DNA of 64,000 bases from Ypsolopha sequella (Eukaryota; Arthropoda; Insecta; Lepidoptera; Ypsolophidae). The DNA is taken from contig OW203984.1 of NCBI GenBank assembly GCA_934047225.1, positions 10,797,201 to 10,861,200 of the forward strand. Reading direction: 5' to 3'. The position numbers and the translations under genes are program-made. Of the stretch, positions 33,565 to 45,551 are shown in pieces; the stretch's first letter is position 1; each line of letters opens with the position of its first letter. Under the pieces are notes generated by a model. The model saw only the letters and a program-made list of their open reading frames with translations. It was not told the DNA's origin and searched no databases.

Positions 33565-34236
33565 AAAACCGGTCAAGTGCAAGTCGGGCCTCGCTCTTTT
33601 AGGGTTCCGTACTTATGACCAATTATTTCAAACTAGATATTTATTTAATTTTAGGTAATGCTCTACTTCTGTCTGATATAATCACATTTATGTTGCTCGT
33701 AGTCTATTACAAAGTTATCATTACTTACAAAATTTATGAAACAAAACTGCAAAATTATGTTGGTTGAGTATTCGGGGACGTGACCCCAAAACTACATTAT
33801 AAATCGGCGTTTTCAATAAAGCATATGGATATATACAGAAATTACAAATTCCTAACTGCTTTGGCCTTTGAGATAGACCCCGTTACAAAAATGGTATAAA
33901 ATCACAAATTTGATAGTGGTCAATTTCTTTATTTTCATGATAAAATAAAATAAAAAAAAATATTTATACTCTACTCAATGAGCTCTAGACAATGATATCC
34001 CACATTCTAGGGTAAGAAAAAAACATTTTTTTTCGGCTCCATTTTCATGTATGAGACCCCCCCTAAAAATAATTTAATTACATTTTAAATTCAAAATTCG
34101 GTCTTGGGTCAACATTTTACACAACATATAAAAAATTCAGGTTTCTTTCTCATTCCGCCTAAGAGCTAGATACCGTGACATATGGAATGACATTAATAGG
34201 GCTTCGATTTGCCCTTTGGGTACGGAACCCTAAAAA
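33565..34236 (+). repeat. 'gggttccgtac' repeat, long form, copy 1
   Basis: Begins 'aaaaccggtcaagtgcaagt' with 'tagggttccgtac' and ends 'ccctttgggtacggaaccct'. The 600-bp interior ('actctactcaatgagctcta', 'tccattttcatgtatgagac', 'gtcaacattttacacaa') is shared with 36774-37394 but not with the short form at 10051-10354. No coding frame. Confidence 0.75.
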
Positions 34237-34479
34237 AGGAACGTTTGAAGCTGACGTCACAGGATGTGCTGTCTAGCAGCGTTTACGCCACTCACGTCTG
34301 CCAAACCAACCCTATTGGTCTAGACATCGCCGATCCGTTAAAAATCATTATCCGATCCAGAGGAATGTTTTATGCAATTTTGGGGTGAAATATGTTAATA
34401 GTTAGGAGAGATAATCCATACTCGCATTGCGCAATCCCATCCCATTCCATCCCTTTCCATTAATATTAGACATCGAAAG

Positions 34480-34995
34480 CTGGTTTGTTTGTTTGTTTGT
34501 TAGCATCGCAACTATCGAAGGATCGCAAAAAATCTTTTCTATCTACTCCCATACTGCAAATGCAACATTGCAATATCAAAAGCAGTTTTATGAGTAGGTA
34601 CCTAAATTGTTTACATTATAATCGTGATTCTGCGCTGCGATTGGCCCAATTTATTATAAAACCGCTAAAGAGCCAATCAATAACAGAGACGAGACATAAG
34701 TTCCGACATTATTTTTTAAGCCACGCCCCCTTTATCCTGATTGGCCTTCAAGGCAGTATTACCGGAACGACGCACCCCATGTCCATGAACGAGTGCTCTT
34801 CTCATTTTTCGTGAAATTGTTAGTTGAAAATAATATATAATATAAAATAATATATAGAAGACGATATTTTTGATGGTCGTAAATAAAGTATTGTGTGCAC
34901 CTGAACATAATTAGACATTGGGACACTCGTGCAAAATTATTACGAAGCACTCGTGTCCCAATGACTCAAATTATGTTGCAGTTGCACAAAATACT
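34480..34995. mobile_element. Composite family G/H, copy 2 (uninterrupted)
   Basis: In minus-strand order: foldback end (34995-34887), 'gaccatcaaaaatatcgtct', 'caactaacaatttcacg', 'gccaatcaggataaaggg', 'taataaattgggccaatcgc' and 'gcagtatgggagtagat'. The same order is seen at 62562-63400 and 24421-25140, which both carry insertions that this copy lacks. The 109-residue plus-strand frame at 34485 lies entirely in this repeat and is not a gene. Confidence 0.65.
34887..34995. repeat. Foldback H within family G/H
   Basis: 'agtattgtgtgcacctgaac' and 'gacattgggacactcgtgc' pair with 'gcactcgtgtcccaatgac' and 'gcagttgcacaaaatact'. The arms are about 48 bp with a very short centre. Equivalent foldbacks occur at 62562-62662 and, decayed, at 24421-24530. 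Confidence 0.7.
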
Positions 34996-35066
34996 ATTGT
35001 AAGGGAACTTACCAGCGACGCTATTGAATATCTGAATAGTTGTGAATTTTAATGTAGTGTTATACT

Positions 35067-35201
35067 GTGTTACTACAAAACGGTGTTTAACTTTAGACAG
35101 TGTTTAAATCTGTCGTTGTCGCCTTTTGTTTCATATCGTAAAAAAGTGACAGCAACAGATTTAAACACTGTCTAAAGTTAAACACCGTTTTGTAGTAACA
35201 C
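35067..35201. repeat. Hairpin with 54-bp near-perfect arms
   Basis: Left arm 35067-35120 and right arm 35148-35201 are reverse complements with about two mismatches ('aaaacggtgtttaacttta' with 'taaagttaaacaccgtttt'), around a 27-nt loop. It is a probable palindromic MITE. If transcribed, a stable stem would form. Confidence 0.8.
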
Positions 35202-35639
35202 CGTAAATGTTTAAAAGTGTTGAAGTAGGTTATATAACAGTGTAAAAATGGCAAACGATAATGCTTTACACTTATACGTTAAATGTTAAATTTAAAACAT
35301 TATTCTTAAAAATGTTGTATTACTTTAAATTAATAATAGTTTAGTTTAGGTTTTAAGCATATTAATCTCATTTAGGATCAAGGCATTAGGGTAACATACT
35401 GTTTACTAATTTTGGAAGAACTATTTGTCTGTATAATGAGTTATATCACTGTTAAGTTCTCCCTGTAAGACTGACTGCGTTTGATTAAAAAAAAACAATA
35501 ATTATATAAGTAAGAAAACTTTCACAGTTGAATATAAATGGTTTATGACGTCGGCAAACATATAGATTACTTTATACTCGTGTTTAGGAATATTAGGCAG
35601 TTCCTTACAGACCACAAAAAACAGAAAGCTGGTTAATAG
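35202..35639. other. Non-coding, nothing recognised
   Basis: AT-rich sequence between two inverted-repeat elements. Confidence 0.35.
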
Positions 35640-36144
35640 ACCTTGGGAATAGAAATGGTGACCATTCTATTCACCTCCCACTTACACATAATCTCCGTCT
35701 GTATTCACACATGGAACAGATAGCATTAAAACAATAGCTGTCAATGTGTATATTGTCGATCGCTCAAATCCCAAACCGTGGCGTAAATATTACATCAGGG
35801 GCTCTACCGCGTAATTATCATTTGTATCAACTTCAAGCAAATGCATGCGAAATTCAACGCGTGCAAAAGAGATGGCATGTTAGGCGGGCGTCGTCGCACG
35901 CACGTCAAATTTCAATCTCAAGTTGATGTTGATACAAATGAGAATTACGCGGTAGAGCCCCAGGTCTTTAAATGCGAGCGATGCCACTGTTTAATTCTGT
36001 GATTAAAAGTACGTCACGCTCCTCGCACTTGTGATTCAAATAGTGGCGTCGCGTGCGATTAAACACTATACTACGCCTGCAGGTGTGCGTTTGGCCCATG
36101 CTTATCGTACAGCAAGAGCGGGCGGACATTTCTATTCCCAAGGT
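35640..36144. mobile_element. TIR element hosting two other elements
   Basis: ACCTTGGGAATAGAAATG at 35640-35657 is exactly mirrored at 36127-36144. The interior contains the palindromic element 35798-35961 and, right beside it, one arm of the hairpin family seen at 29693-29822 (about 36012-36066). Removing both would leave a body of roughly 280 bp. Short frames inside are incidental. Confidence 0.7.
35798..35961. mobile_element. Palindromic MITE 'GGGGCTCTACCGCG', copy 1
   Basis: GGGGCTCTACCGCGTAATT opens the element and its reverse complement closes it. The arms ('tgtatcaacttcaag' with 'aagttgatgttgataca'-like) run inward to a GC-rich centre. A second copy is at 45679-45841. The terminal motif also resembles the ends inside the hairpin at 47671-47798 (CGGGTCTACCGCG). 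Confidence 0.75.
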
Positions 36145-36773
36145 TTATTGAATCAAATAAAATAAAAAGTAAATACAAAAAATCAGAAAATAAAAGCTAA
36201 TCCATCAGAGTTACACGCTTTATCCTGCATTGAGCTTAGTTCTACCAGCTAGGAGACAGATGTGCGGTCGTAAATCAAGCACAGATTACGCACTTCGTCT
36301 ATTGTACGGTGGCATTAAATAAATGTGTACAAACGTACGCTTAACTTAACAAGAATTACATAGGTAGTGGTGATTTTTGCTGTAATGCCCTAACAGCAAC
36401 GTATTTGTCAAAGCAAATGGTTTTTGTAATCCACGTCATAATCGCATAAGTGGGCGGCTAATATATTTTTAGGGTACCGCAAAAACTGGACTTACAAATC
36501 TTGTTTGAATTTAGCTGATAATGCTTTTAAGCAATTAGTGTAAAACCAAGATAGATATACCAAATAAGATAAATAACAATGGAACACAACAGAGTTTATG
36601 ATTTTTAAATGGGACGTGAGATACAAATTGAAAAATAAATAAATACAATATTTATAAACCTCAAATACCTGTGTACATATATATATGTAACAAAATTATT
36701 TTATCTTGTTGCACGAGTTCTAAATTCTATATTGGTAAAAAGGTGCTGAAAAAGATATAAAATAAAACGGTTC
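36145..36773. other. Non-coding, nothing recognised
   Basis: No supportable gene or inverted repeat. Confidence 0.35.
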
Positions 36774-37394
36774 AAGTGCGAGTAGGACTCGCGCGCTGAG
36801 GGTTCCTTACCATTTAAATAGGTACTCAAATAATTTTCAAAGAAATTACAAACTTATCACTACCTAAAAATCGTATGAAAAAAAATTGCAAAATTAAGTT
36901 GGTTGTAGATTTATACCTACATTATAAATCAGTGTTTTTAGTATTTGTTGTTTAAATACAGCATATGGTACATAATATACAGAAATTTCAAATTTATAGC
37001 TGTTTTGGCCTTTAAGATAGACCCCCGTAACAAAAATGATCTAAAAATGGCAACTTTAATAGCCTCTCATTTCTTTATTATTTTAAAATAAAAAAATAAA
37101 TAAATATATATATATGTTTATACTCTACTTAATGAGCTCTAAGCAATGACACCTCACACGCTAGGGAAAGAAACAAACATTTTTTCGCCTCCATTTTCAT
37201 GTATGAGGCCCCCTGAAAATAATTTATTTACATTTTAAATTCAAAATTCAGTTTTGGGTCAACATTTTACACAATATATAAAAATTTCACGTTTCTATCT
37301 CATTCCGTCTATGAGCTATAGACCTGTGACATACGTACAGACAGACAGACGGACAGCAGAGTTTGCTCTTTGGGTACAGAACGGAACCCTAATA
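36774..37394 (+). repeat. 'gggttccgtac' repeat, long form, copy 2
   Basis: Starts 'aaaacggttcaagtgcgagt' and 'gactcgcgcgctgagggttc', and ends 'gacagacagacggacagca' and 'acggaaccctaat'. Interior blocks match 33565-34236 in order, including 'tactctacttaatgagctct' and 'gtcaacattttacacaa'. Confidence 0.75.
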
Positions 37395-38749
37395 AAAACG
37401 CATACCAACATTAAAACTCTCTAAAACAGATTATTGTTCAAAAATGTAGAAGGAACCCACACACTCTAAGAGGAAAATACACTATTCACCAGTGATTTTT
37501 TATAATGTTTACTGCCTATATAATAATTATTTTGGGATAAATTTTGGCTTGTTTCGTAACATGCCATTGTTGTGCATTGTACCGCATTTAGGAAGCCAAC
37601 ATCTTAACAATAGAACGGGACTCTATTATGATGAATAATATAAAATGCGGGCGTAATCAATGTTAGCAATTCGAGATTCTAATGGCAGTTTTGAAGTGTA
37701 AGAAATTCGATATTTTATTTCATACTAAATATGTCTATTGAATAACTTTCATGGTCGTTAGAGCATTTTTTTTTCAATTAATAAAAAGCCAATATCGTCA
37801 TGTCAAATAAGCTGACCACTGAAACAATCAACACACGCACACCTTCTTTTCACCGAGGATTTTTCCGTTTCAACGTGATAGGGGGAGAGCCACACGCTTT
37901 TTGATAAAAAAAAAATGTTGGTTTTTATTATATCGGCAAACTTATTTCACTGGTTGCCTTCCTTGTTGGAGTCGTTAGTTGTGTAAGTTTCGCCTTTGTC
38001 TGCAAACTCCGTTTTTATAGTAAAAACAACAGCCTTAAGGATCGATTCTTCACATTTTGAACGATATCACAAGAAATACATTAACGCTCAAAAATTGCTT
38101 CCAGCTATTGTACATTGGATACAAAATACAAATAATATTCGATATAAAAATTTTCGACTGATGCCGGCCCCAAAGTGGGCTGAAATATATTTCCAAAATA
38201 CTCAAAACAGTTATTTTTGTTGTTTATAATTATTAAATTAAACTAAATATTAAAGAGAACTGTTTTTTTATTCAGTTAAATATTTCTATAAAAACACTTT
38301 GTTCGACTGACGCCTGCTTTACAAGTCGAAATATGTCTGGAAATGATTATTATAATAAAGTTTTTTTTATATAAATATATAGTGTAAACTGTATATTAAA
38401 TTAAACGATATAAAAATGTGTTTTGAGTGATACTATTGGAGCTTTCAAATCATTGTATTTTCCAAAGTCGTGAGTTTACGACTTATCAGTTTACAGTGAA
38501 ATATTAAAATGTGAAGTAAGTTTTTCACCCTAAAACACAACTGAATCTAATTATTTTTATTATTTCCTAGTTTTCAACTTTGCAGTCGCCCTAAGATTTT
38601 CGCGGTTATCCGTTTCTTTTGATTATCCTGCGACATATTACTTTGCTTTTAGCAGAGAGTTTTTTTGTGCGTTATGATATTTTTTTACAATTCCGTAACA
38701 AAACAGAAGATTCGACCCTTAACTAGTTTCGCTCCTCATTCCACTAAGT
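37395..38749. other. Non-coding, nothing recognised
   Basis: About 1.35 kb of AT-rich sequence. The plus-strand frame 37996-38229 has no recognisable motif. Confidence 0.35.
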
Positions 38750-39245
38750 ACGTACCCGAGGAGGAAAGCCTTGCAAATTGCAAGTCGGCTGTTTCAAACT
38801 GGGTAAATTAGCGAGAAGCCCTCCAAGTGTTGTTCCGGTTTCCTGAAATACCTGGTGCGTGGTATCGACTACGACCACGACTTGGCTTGGCACTTATTGA
38901 GTGGCAATAGTGGTGCTTTTTGTTTAAATCACGCATAGTCGAGTTGGTATGGCTTCCCCAACCCCGTATGGCCGGATGACCGCAAACTACCGCTGCCCTG
39001 CAGGTGGAAACTCCTTTTTGAAGCCTCTGTCGTAGTTACGTGAACTGCACAGTCATAATGTCTGCGGTGAACTGTCAATTACGAAACTATGAACAATATT
39101 TAACCTTATATAAGTGCCGATATTGTAGAGTAAATTTTCTCCGAATAAAGCCTGTATAAAAATACAAGTTGTATGATCCTGCCGCATGCCGGGGTAACGC
39201 TGTCAGTCTCTTGGGCACCGCACCCGAAGGCAACGGCTTAGAGAA
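38750..39245 (+). other. GC-richer segment with poly(A)-signal-like end, identity unknown
   Basis: This roughly 500-bp block stands out from its surroundings in base composition ('gtatggccggatgaccgcaa', 'ctaccgctgccctgcaggtgg'). It contains 'ccgaataaagcctgtat' at about 39139, an AATAAA signal. It then has a further GC-rich piece ('gcaccgcacccgaaggcaac'). It could be a solo LTR, a retroposed transcript or a LINE 3' UTR. No second copy or target duplication is seen in the window and no long frame exists. Confidence 0.3.
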
Positions 39246-39510
39246 TATTTTTTATTTTGTATAATGTTTTATTTAGTATAATGTTTTAGAGCTTTTTCTT
39301 TTATTTTGGGATTATTTAGTTTTAAATTAAGTTACTTTTTTGTTATATCAGTTTTAATCATTTGAATAACGGATAGTTGTATGATTATTACATACTTGCA
39401 ATTTTCGGCACTTGGTAAAGCATCATAACATCTTGATAAAAAACGATATTCATTTCAGTGAATGTCAAAGTATTTTTATCAAAATGATATTGTATTATGT
39501 CGTTTACACA

Positions 39511-39672
39511 TCGTAGAATTGGGCATATCAAGATCTGCCCAGGCATTTAATATTTCTGTAAATATTAGGAATTGTATTTATATGTAATAATGTATTTATA
39601 TATAAACCTAACACGCTCCACCTCGCTCCGCTCGTCGTCGCACGTTACTTTATAATCTGCCCAATTCTACGA
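39511..39672. repeat. Inverted repeat 'tcgtagaattgggca'
   Basis: TCGTAGAATTGGGCA at 39511 is matched by TGCCCAATTCTACGA ending at 39672. Short 'gatctgccc' motifs lie near both ends. A short MITE is likely. Confidence 0.55.
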
Positions 39673-39851
39673 TCTGCCCCCGACATATAGATTGTAAACT
39701 TACGTATTTCCTTGCGCCTCTAAGCAATCACTTTTTCACGGTTTTTCACCAATAAAATAATTTCCATTTTGAACACCTTTTACATTTTTGTAAAACTGGC
39801 TGGTCATAACATAACTTGGAATCATAAGATTACCGCAGAATACTCTTGAAA

Positions 39852-40166
39852 TTAAGAGCGGTCCGCAGCCGGATTGTGAAAAACCCGCCCTTTTCTTATT
39901 AATCGAAACAGAATACTTAAATTCAAAATTCACGCAAAGTTTCCGTTGGTTTCTGTAAATTAGAATTTAAAAATTTATTAGGTTCAAAATTTTTTAAATT
40001 CTCATTTATGGAAACCAATGGAAACTTTACGATGGCAACATACACAATACATAGGTAATAAGGTTTAGTTGAATTACTATTGAGTGAATTTTGAATTTAA
40101 GTGTTCTGTCTCGATAAATTAGAAATAGGTGGGTTTTTCACAATTCAGCTGCGAAACCACTCTTAA
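39852..40166. mobile_element. MITE family E, complete copy with TTAA edges
   Basis: Arms of about 80 bp ('gcagccggattgtgaaaaac', 'aatcgaaacagaatac', 'aaattcaaaattca' on the left and their inverses on the right) enclose an approximately 155-bp centre. Both outer edges read TTAAGAG/CTCTTAA, so TTAA may be the target. A one-ended fragment lies at 7610-7690 and a weak relative at about 43905-43970. Confidence 0.7.
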
Positions 40167-41989
40167 AACACCTAGTATATTTTTAACACCTAGCTGAAAA
40201 TGAAAGATATGCTCATAAAAAAGAAAAAAAAAGAAAAATAATAAAAAAAAAAACATTGCCGATTGTGAATATTATTCGAGTACCTACACTCATAAGTATT
40301 TTTAAATGCCTAACCTTTCCTGGAATCCAACTTATTCAACTTGGTATTTTGTTCACGGATTAAGGTTTCTAGCTAAAAGCGTTTTAATGTTACTTACATT
40401 AGGCAAGGATCCTCACCCTCAAAGGCTGGTTTAGACAAAGTTACCAAAGGTCTTTGGTTTACTTTATTATGCGGGCGGAGGCTTCTGAACCATCCTACAG
40501 GAGACTGTAACTGAAAATTTGCATAATAGCTAGGATGAGATCCATATAAAAAAAAAAACATGTTACACCTAGATTGTCCTCCCAGAAAAAACTTTTGGTA
40601 AAATTAAATTTTCTCCTAATTTTAACGTTCTGGCCATTTTGTATACTTGTAAATTTTCAAACATAATTGTAATAATGAACGGGTTTATTTTTGTTTTATC
40701 GCGAGCTTGTGTTGAATGTTATGAACATAGATAAGCACAGTAGATATTATTTTTAAACTGTGCCTAAAGGCTTAATTTTAAAAAGTCAAAGAGATACAAA
40801 TATTATTTAGTCTTCCACCAAAACCCCGAATCTTCCAGTATTACAATAGCTTGATAAATAATTCGATATATTTAAAAATTATTAAGATAATACTCGTAGC
40901 ATTATGCACCGTCACGAAAATGAGAGATCATGATGATCTTATCTACCTTTGGCAAGCAAACATATAGATCTTCTCTTCATTGTTTTGGACGCGTGTGTGT
41001 GTGGTACCTACTTAAGTTGATGAGCGTGCATAATAACTTGGCATACAAAGGGATTTTACAACGGTTCGTACGTAGCACGTAAATTATGGGTTCCGTCATT
41101 GTATTTTGTTTGAAAAGACGGTTCATTAGACACTACACATGAATTTTAACTCTATATGAACAGCTGTTCTTGTTGAATTATGCCTCAAACAAGAAGACGG
41201 ACAAGACAACATAACTTAAGCTTGAAAAAACATGTAAATCAATAATATTTATAATTGTTATATTTAAGTATAAACAATATAACCAAACTGACAATTGACA
41301 TTATTATGTATTGTTCACGCGATGCAAAAAGTCACTGCTTACTGCTTACGCGTACATTGGTGTCGATTCGGTGTAACACGACTGAACTTTTTTGACAAGA
41401 CTAACCTTATCTTAAGGCGCTACGTAAAAGTTTTAGCATCCCTGTTACTCCATATGCGAAATAACCCTCAGTGCGAGTGGGACGGATTCGTGGAAAAGTA
41501 GCAAAAAGTCGGTTTTTTATTAATATAAAATGTACTAAGCTATTTTGTCAAAAATATTTTTAAGGAGACTTTACAAATACATAATATCCACATTTTGAAT
41601 GCAATTTCACAATGAAATTGGTTAGGATTTCAGAATTACAGGAAAAAATAAAACAATTTAGAGGTCTTTTCGGAATTAAATTCTATCGAGAAAATTTCAT
41701 CCAATCGCATTTTCTTTCAGTGAACATCTTAATCAAATACCCAATAAACATTTATCCGAAAATGAAATACGTAGATGACGTTATAGTGAAATAAATGGAT
41801 TCGAAAAAACCCCATTTTTTTTTGTTATTGCCTTAGTATGAGCGTAAGTATATATCTAATGGTAGAGATGTATACCTATATATATATATAGTCCAGTAGG
41901 TTTAAATTTATATATTGTTATTTTATTTGTATGTTAATATGACTTTATTTGTAGTACACGCATGTATGATTACTTATTTTTATTATTAT
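40167..41989. other. Long non-coding stretch with one repeat fragment
   Basis: At 41352-41408 one arm of the hairpin family at 14720-14863 is present. The 60-residue frame at 41612 has no recognisable domain. Nothing else can be supported. A (TA)n run lies at about 41877-41890. Confidence 0.4.
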
Positions 41990-42115
41990 AGTGTCCTCTC
42001 CCACTAAGGTTTGCTGGAAAAAATCTCTTTTCCGAGATAAGCTCGCCCTTGTACATGTATTTTATTGTAAATGTACATACAATGTACATGTACAATAAAG
42101 AATAAATAATTAAGT
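41990..42115 (+). repeat. LINE-like 3' end
   Basis: 'ggtttgctggaaaaaatctc', 'gagataagctcgcccttgta' and 'catgtacaataaagaataaa' form the same layout as 28960-29095. The terminal AATAAAG-type sequence marks the 3' side. Confidence 0.55.
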
Positions 42116-42489
42116 TGTGAACCGGTGCTAGTGCTTTATTCATTCAGTATTGTGAGCAACTATCTCGGTTGGAAAACCTAAAACCGCAAAACAGTACAGG
42201 ACTATAAACTCAATTATGCTAGTTACGTCAAAACAGTCAGTTGTGAACTATTTCAACATTGAATCAAGTGCAGGTTTCTGTAGCTAACTTAACAAGGCAC
42301 TGCCTACAATTTCGTTTATGTTAACTACCTACATACAACTGTTTAAAGCACTGAAAATTAAACAACATCCAACGTTGTGGATACAATAAACTTTAGTTCT
42401 CATAGTTATTCTAATCACAAAATGAAATTTAAGAAATGTAATTTCAAAATTAAACCCTAACCACAACCTCAACTTTTCGCCAAAACTTC

Positions 42490-42964
42490 TTAAGGCCCTT
42501 AATACCGCCAAATGGGTACTTTCTAAAGCCTACTCCTCTTTTATGGCCAAACCAAAAATATTGAAAAAATGTATTATGGATTATCAACTCTAGGACAACA
42601 TATGCAACATTTTTCTTTTTCGTACCACCAAAACTTCTATATGAAAAATTGTTTCAACTGAATGGTGTTTTTTTGGCTTGAATTTCCTACTGCTCCTAAG
42701 CGGCTTAGGTGATTTAATTCATTTATGCTTTGATAAATAGATAACCTTGATAGCTATAAATATAACATAGAATTATTCAATCGAACAATGACGCCCATGT
42801 GAAAAGTATTATTTTCTCCTATTTTGCCCTATCAAGGACGCAGCGAGCGTCGTAACAGCCACCACGCATTGTGCACTGATTTGAACGCTATTTCAATGTC
42901 GTTTCCGTCGATATTCATACAGACAAACATCGAGCTCCTAATTTGGCGACGGTAATCGCCTTAA
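42490..42964 (-). mobile_element. TTAA-flanked MITE family T, copy 2
   Basis: TTAA at 42490-42493 and 42961-42964. Ends read TTAAGGCCCTTAATACCGCC (left) and 'ggcgacggtaatcgccttaa' (right), an imperfect TIR. It lies in inverted orientation 418 bp from copy 3, so the pair could fold back. Confidence 0.8.
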
Positions 42965-43382
42965 GGCTTCTTCCAACGCCAACGACCTTGAACTGAGTAA
43001 CTTTGTAACCATTTTATACGGTTACTATAGAATTTTTTAATAGAGGAAAACTACATAGTAATCTACATGATAAAAAGAGTGATGTGATTTTTCCTGAATT
43101 TTATTTTAATATACAGAAGTGAAGTAAGAAAATTGTAAGTTTACCCTTATTTCTCGATGTATGTCCACTTGTAACAATATAACTGCTGCGGTTTTTATCA
43201 AAACAGTATAAAAATGTATAAACTTCTAAACAAAATAATATAAAATGATATGGTTTTCTCTGTTTTTGGAAATTAATTTTACTGTACATAAAATAAATTA
43301 AAAACACACTATTTTCGCACTTGTCAGCCGCAGCGACTGATGTAACAGCCATGTTGCAGTGCGAGCTGATAAGAGCTTTATT

Positions 43383-43856
43383 TTAAGGCGATTACCATCG
43401 CCAAATTAGCAGCTCGATATTTGTCAGAACGAATATCAACGGAAACGACATTGAAATAACGTTCAAATCAGCGCGCAATGCATAGTGGCTGTTACGACGC
43501 TCGCTGCGTCCTTGATAGGGCGAAATAAGAGAAAATTATACTTTTCACATGGGCGTGATTGTTCGATTGAATAATCTTATGTTATGTTTATAGCTATCAA
43601 ATTTATCTATTTATCAAAGCATAAATGAATTCAATCGGCCAAGCCACTCAGGACCAGTAGGGAATTTGAGGTCAAAAAACACCATACAGTAAAAAAAAAA
43701 AACATGTAAAAGTTTTGGTGGTATGAAAAAGAAAAATGTTGCATATGTTGTCTAAGAGTTGATTATTCATAATACATTTTTTCATTATTTTTGGTTTGGC
43801 CATAAACGAGGAGTAGGCTTTAGAAAGTAACCATTTGGCAATAGTAAGGCCCTTAA
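43383..43856 (+). mobile_element. TTAA-flanked MITE family T, copy 3
   Basis: TTAAGGCGATTACCATCGCC begins the element and 'agtaaggcccttaa' ends it. TTAA is at both edges (43383-43386, 43853-43856). Interior blocks match copies 1, 2 and 4. Confidence 0.8.
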
Positions 43857-45551
43857 TTTCAGCAACTATTCCGACGGAGTCACCTTAATGTTAACTCGGT
43901 GGATTGTTAAAAACCCGCCATTTTGCAATCAATGAAATCTGAACAATTAGCAAAATTTTAAGCAACAAAACCCATCTGGTTTATCCGTCCAAGATATTGT
44001 GTATACCGTCACCAAAAAAATTCCATTGCTTTCTGTAAATTAGAATTAAAATATTAAAGGTTTAAGAATCTGTATGACATAATATTTTTCCATAGTATAA
44101 GTACTTGTTATTTACAAATAGAACACGAAAGAATACGACGTTTACAAAAGCAAAATCCGAATAAGTCCCCCTTCTCCTATTCATGTGGACATGTCCATAA
44201 ATCCTAGTTAAATAATTTACTAGCGTAAAAATATGATAAATCCAAAGATTTTAAAAGTAAAGATAAGCCCTTAACGTACTATGACAGCACCAAAATGTTT
44301 CCACCTTTAAATGGGTGACGCTCACACGTTTGGAATTAGTGCTCATCTGAACACAGTGACAGTTGGATGCCTTAAGTGCACTTAAAGTTAATAATTTTAA
44401 CAACTTTAGCAGTCTGATCAGTAGGTAGACAGATTGCACACTCATAAGTTTGCGCGCGTCGGCATTATGTTTACGCACGCATTCAAAACCAATGCAATAG
44501 ATTTTAGGTGCCAGAGCTCATCTAAACTTTTGAAATCTTTGGATAGAACACTGTTTTTAACAACGATGTAAATGTCACAAAGTTAGAATTCAACCCACGT
44601 AACGTAAATCACAAAAACGCCAACGGCTAACTCAATAGCTTCCATGATTTGTATCCTGTAACTGCGTCGTGTATCAAATTTTTCGTTTCGCTTCTCCACA
44701 AGGCCAAAATGGACGTTGTCAGGTATATTCTGTGCTCAGTAAAAGTTGATTTATTCGGGTTCCTATGAGAACAGATGGAGGGGTCTGTCAGGCCATCGAT
44801 AAAAGTTCAGTGGGACATCACTTAGGAGGGTAACGGTGAAATTTCGGTTAGGTCCGTGCTACGTGGGGCTGAATGGAACTTGAAAAGTCTCTCTTGTGAA
44901 AGCTTTCTGTTTTTGTATCTGAACGTAGGAACGTAAAAGATCGGTTGTCGTCGTGTTTTATAAAAAATATATTTAGATACGTTTGACATGGGACAGCCAA
45001 TATCCATATATTCAATAATGTTAAGGTGTGTTAATTCGAAAACCATTTCGAGATTTAGGTTTAATAAGCCGTATTTTCGAACTTTTGGTCTAAAAAACCT
45101 CTGATGATGAATATTTTTACGAAAAAGCTGCAACTTGCATTTGCCGTCGTGTGACGTCACTTGAGAAATGGCTGTTTAGAAATGTGTCCTTTGCTATCAA
45201 GATAAATTTATAATAATTTGCTTTCGACTGATTTGACAGATGGATGACAGATGAGTAGACAGACAGAGACAGACCACTTTTTTTATAAACAATCACACAT
45301 CACAATCAGTATAATGTCTAAAATTCTCAAGTGACGCAATATCGGACAATTCTTTAAAAAATAAATAATGGTTAATTTAATACCAAAATAATGAAAACTT
45401 TGTCTTAAAATGGCGTATAGCATTCGAAAAAAAAAAAAATCATTTTTTAGAAATTAAGCTACGTCAATTCATTGCTAATCATTATTATTTCGTTTTCGTT
45501 TTATTAAGCGATCCTACCACATCTCCCTTTTGCTAAAATATATTTAATTTG
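43857..45551. other. Long non-coding stretch, nothing recognised
   Basis: The longest frame (44822-45160 minus, 112 residues) opens with GTG, has no recognisable domain and no splice context, so I do not call it. No other structure is clear apart from a weak family E trace at about 43905. Confidence 0.4.

Noticed and set aside
34485..34814. 109-codon plus-strand frame
   Set aside because: It lies wholly inside the repeated family G/H, whose other copies do not keep the frame.
44822..45160. 112-codon minus-strand open frame
   Set aside because: It opens with GTG in a eukaryotic genome and shows no domain.
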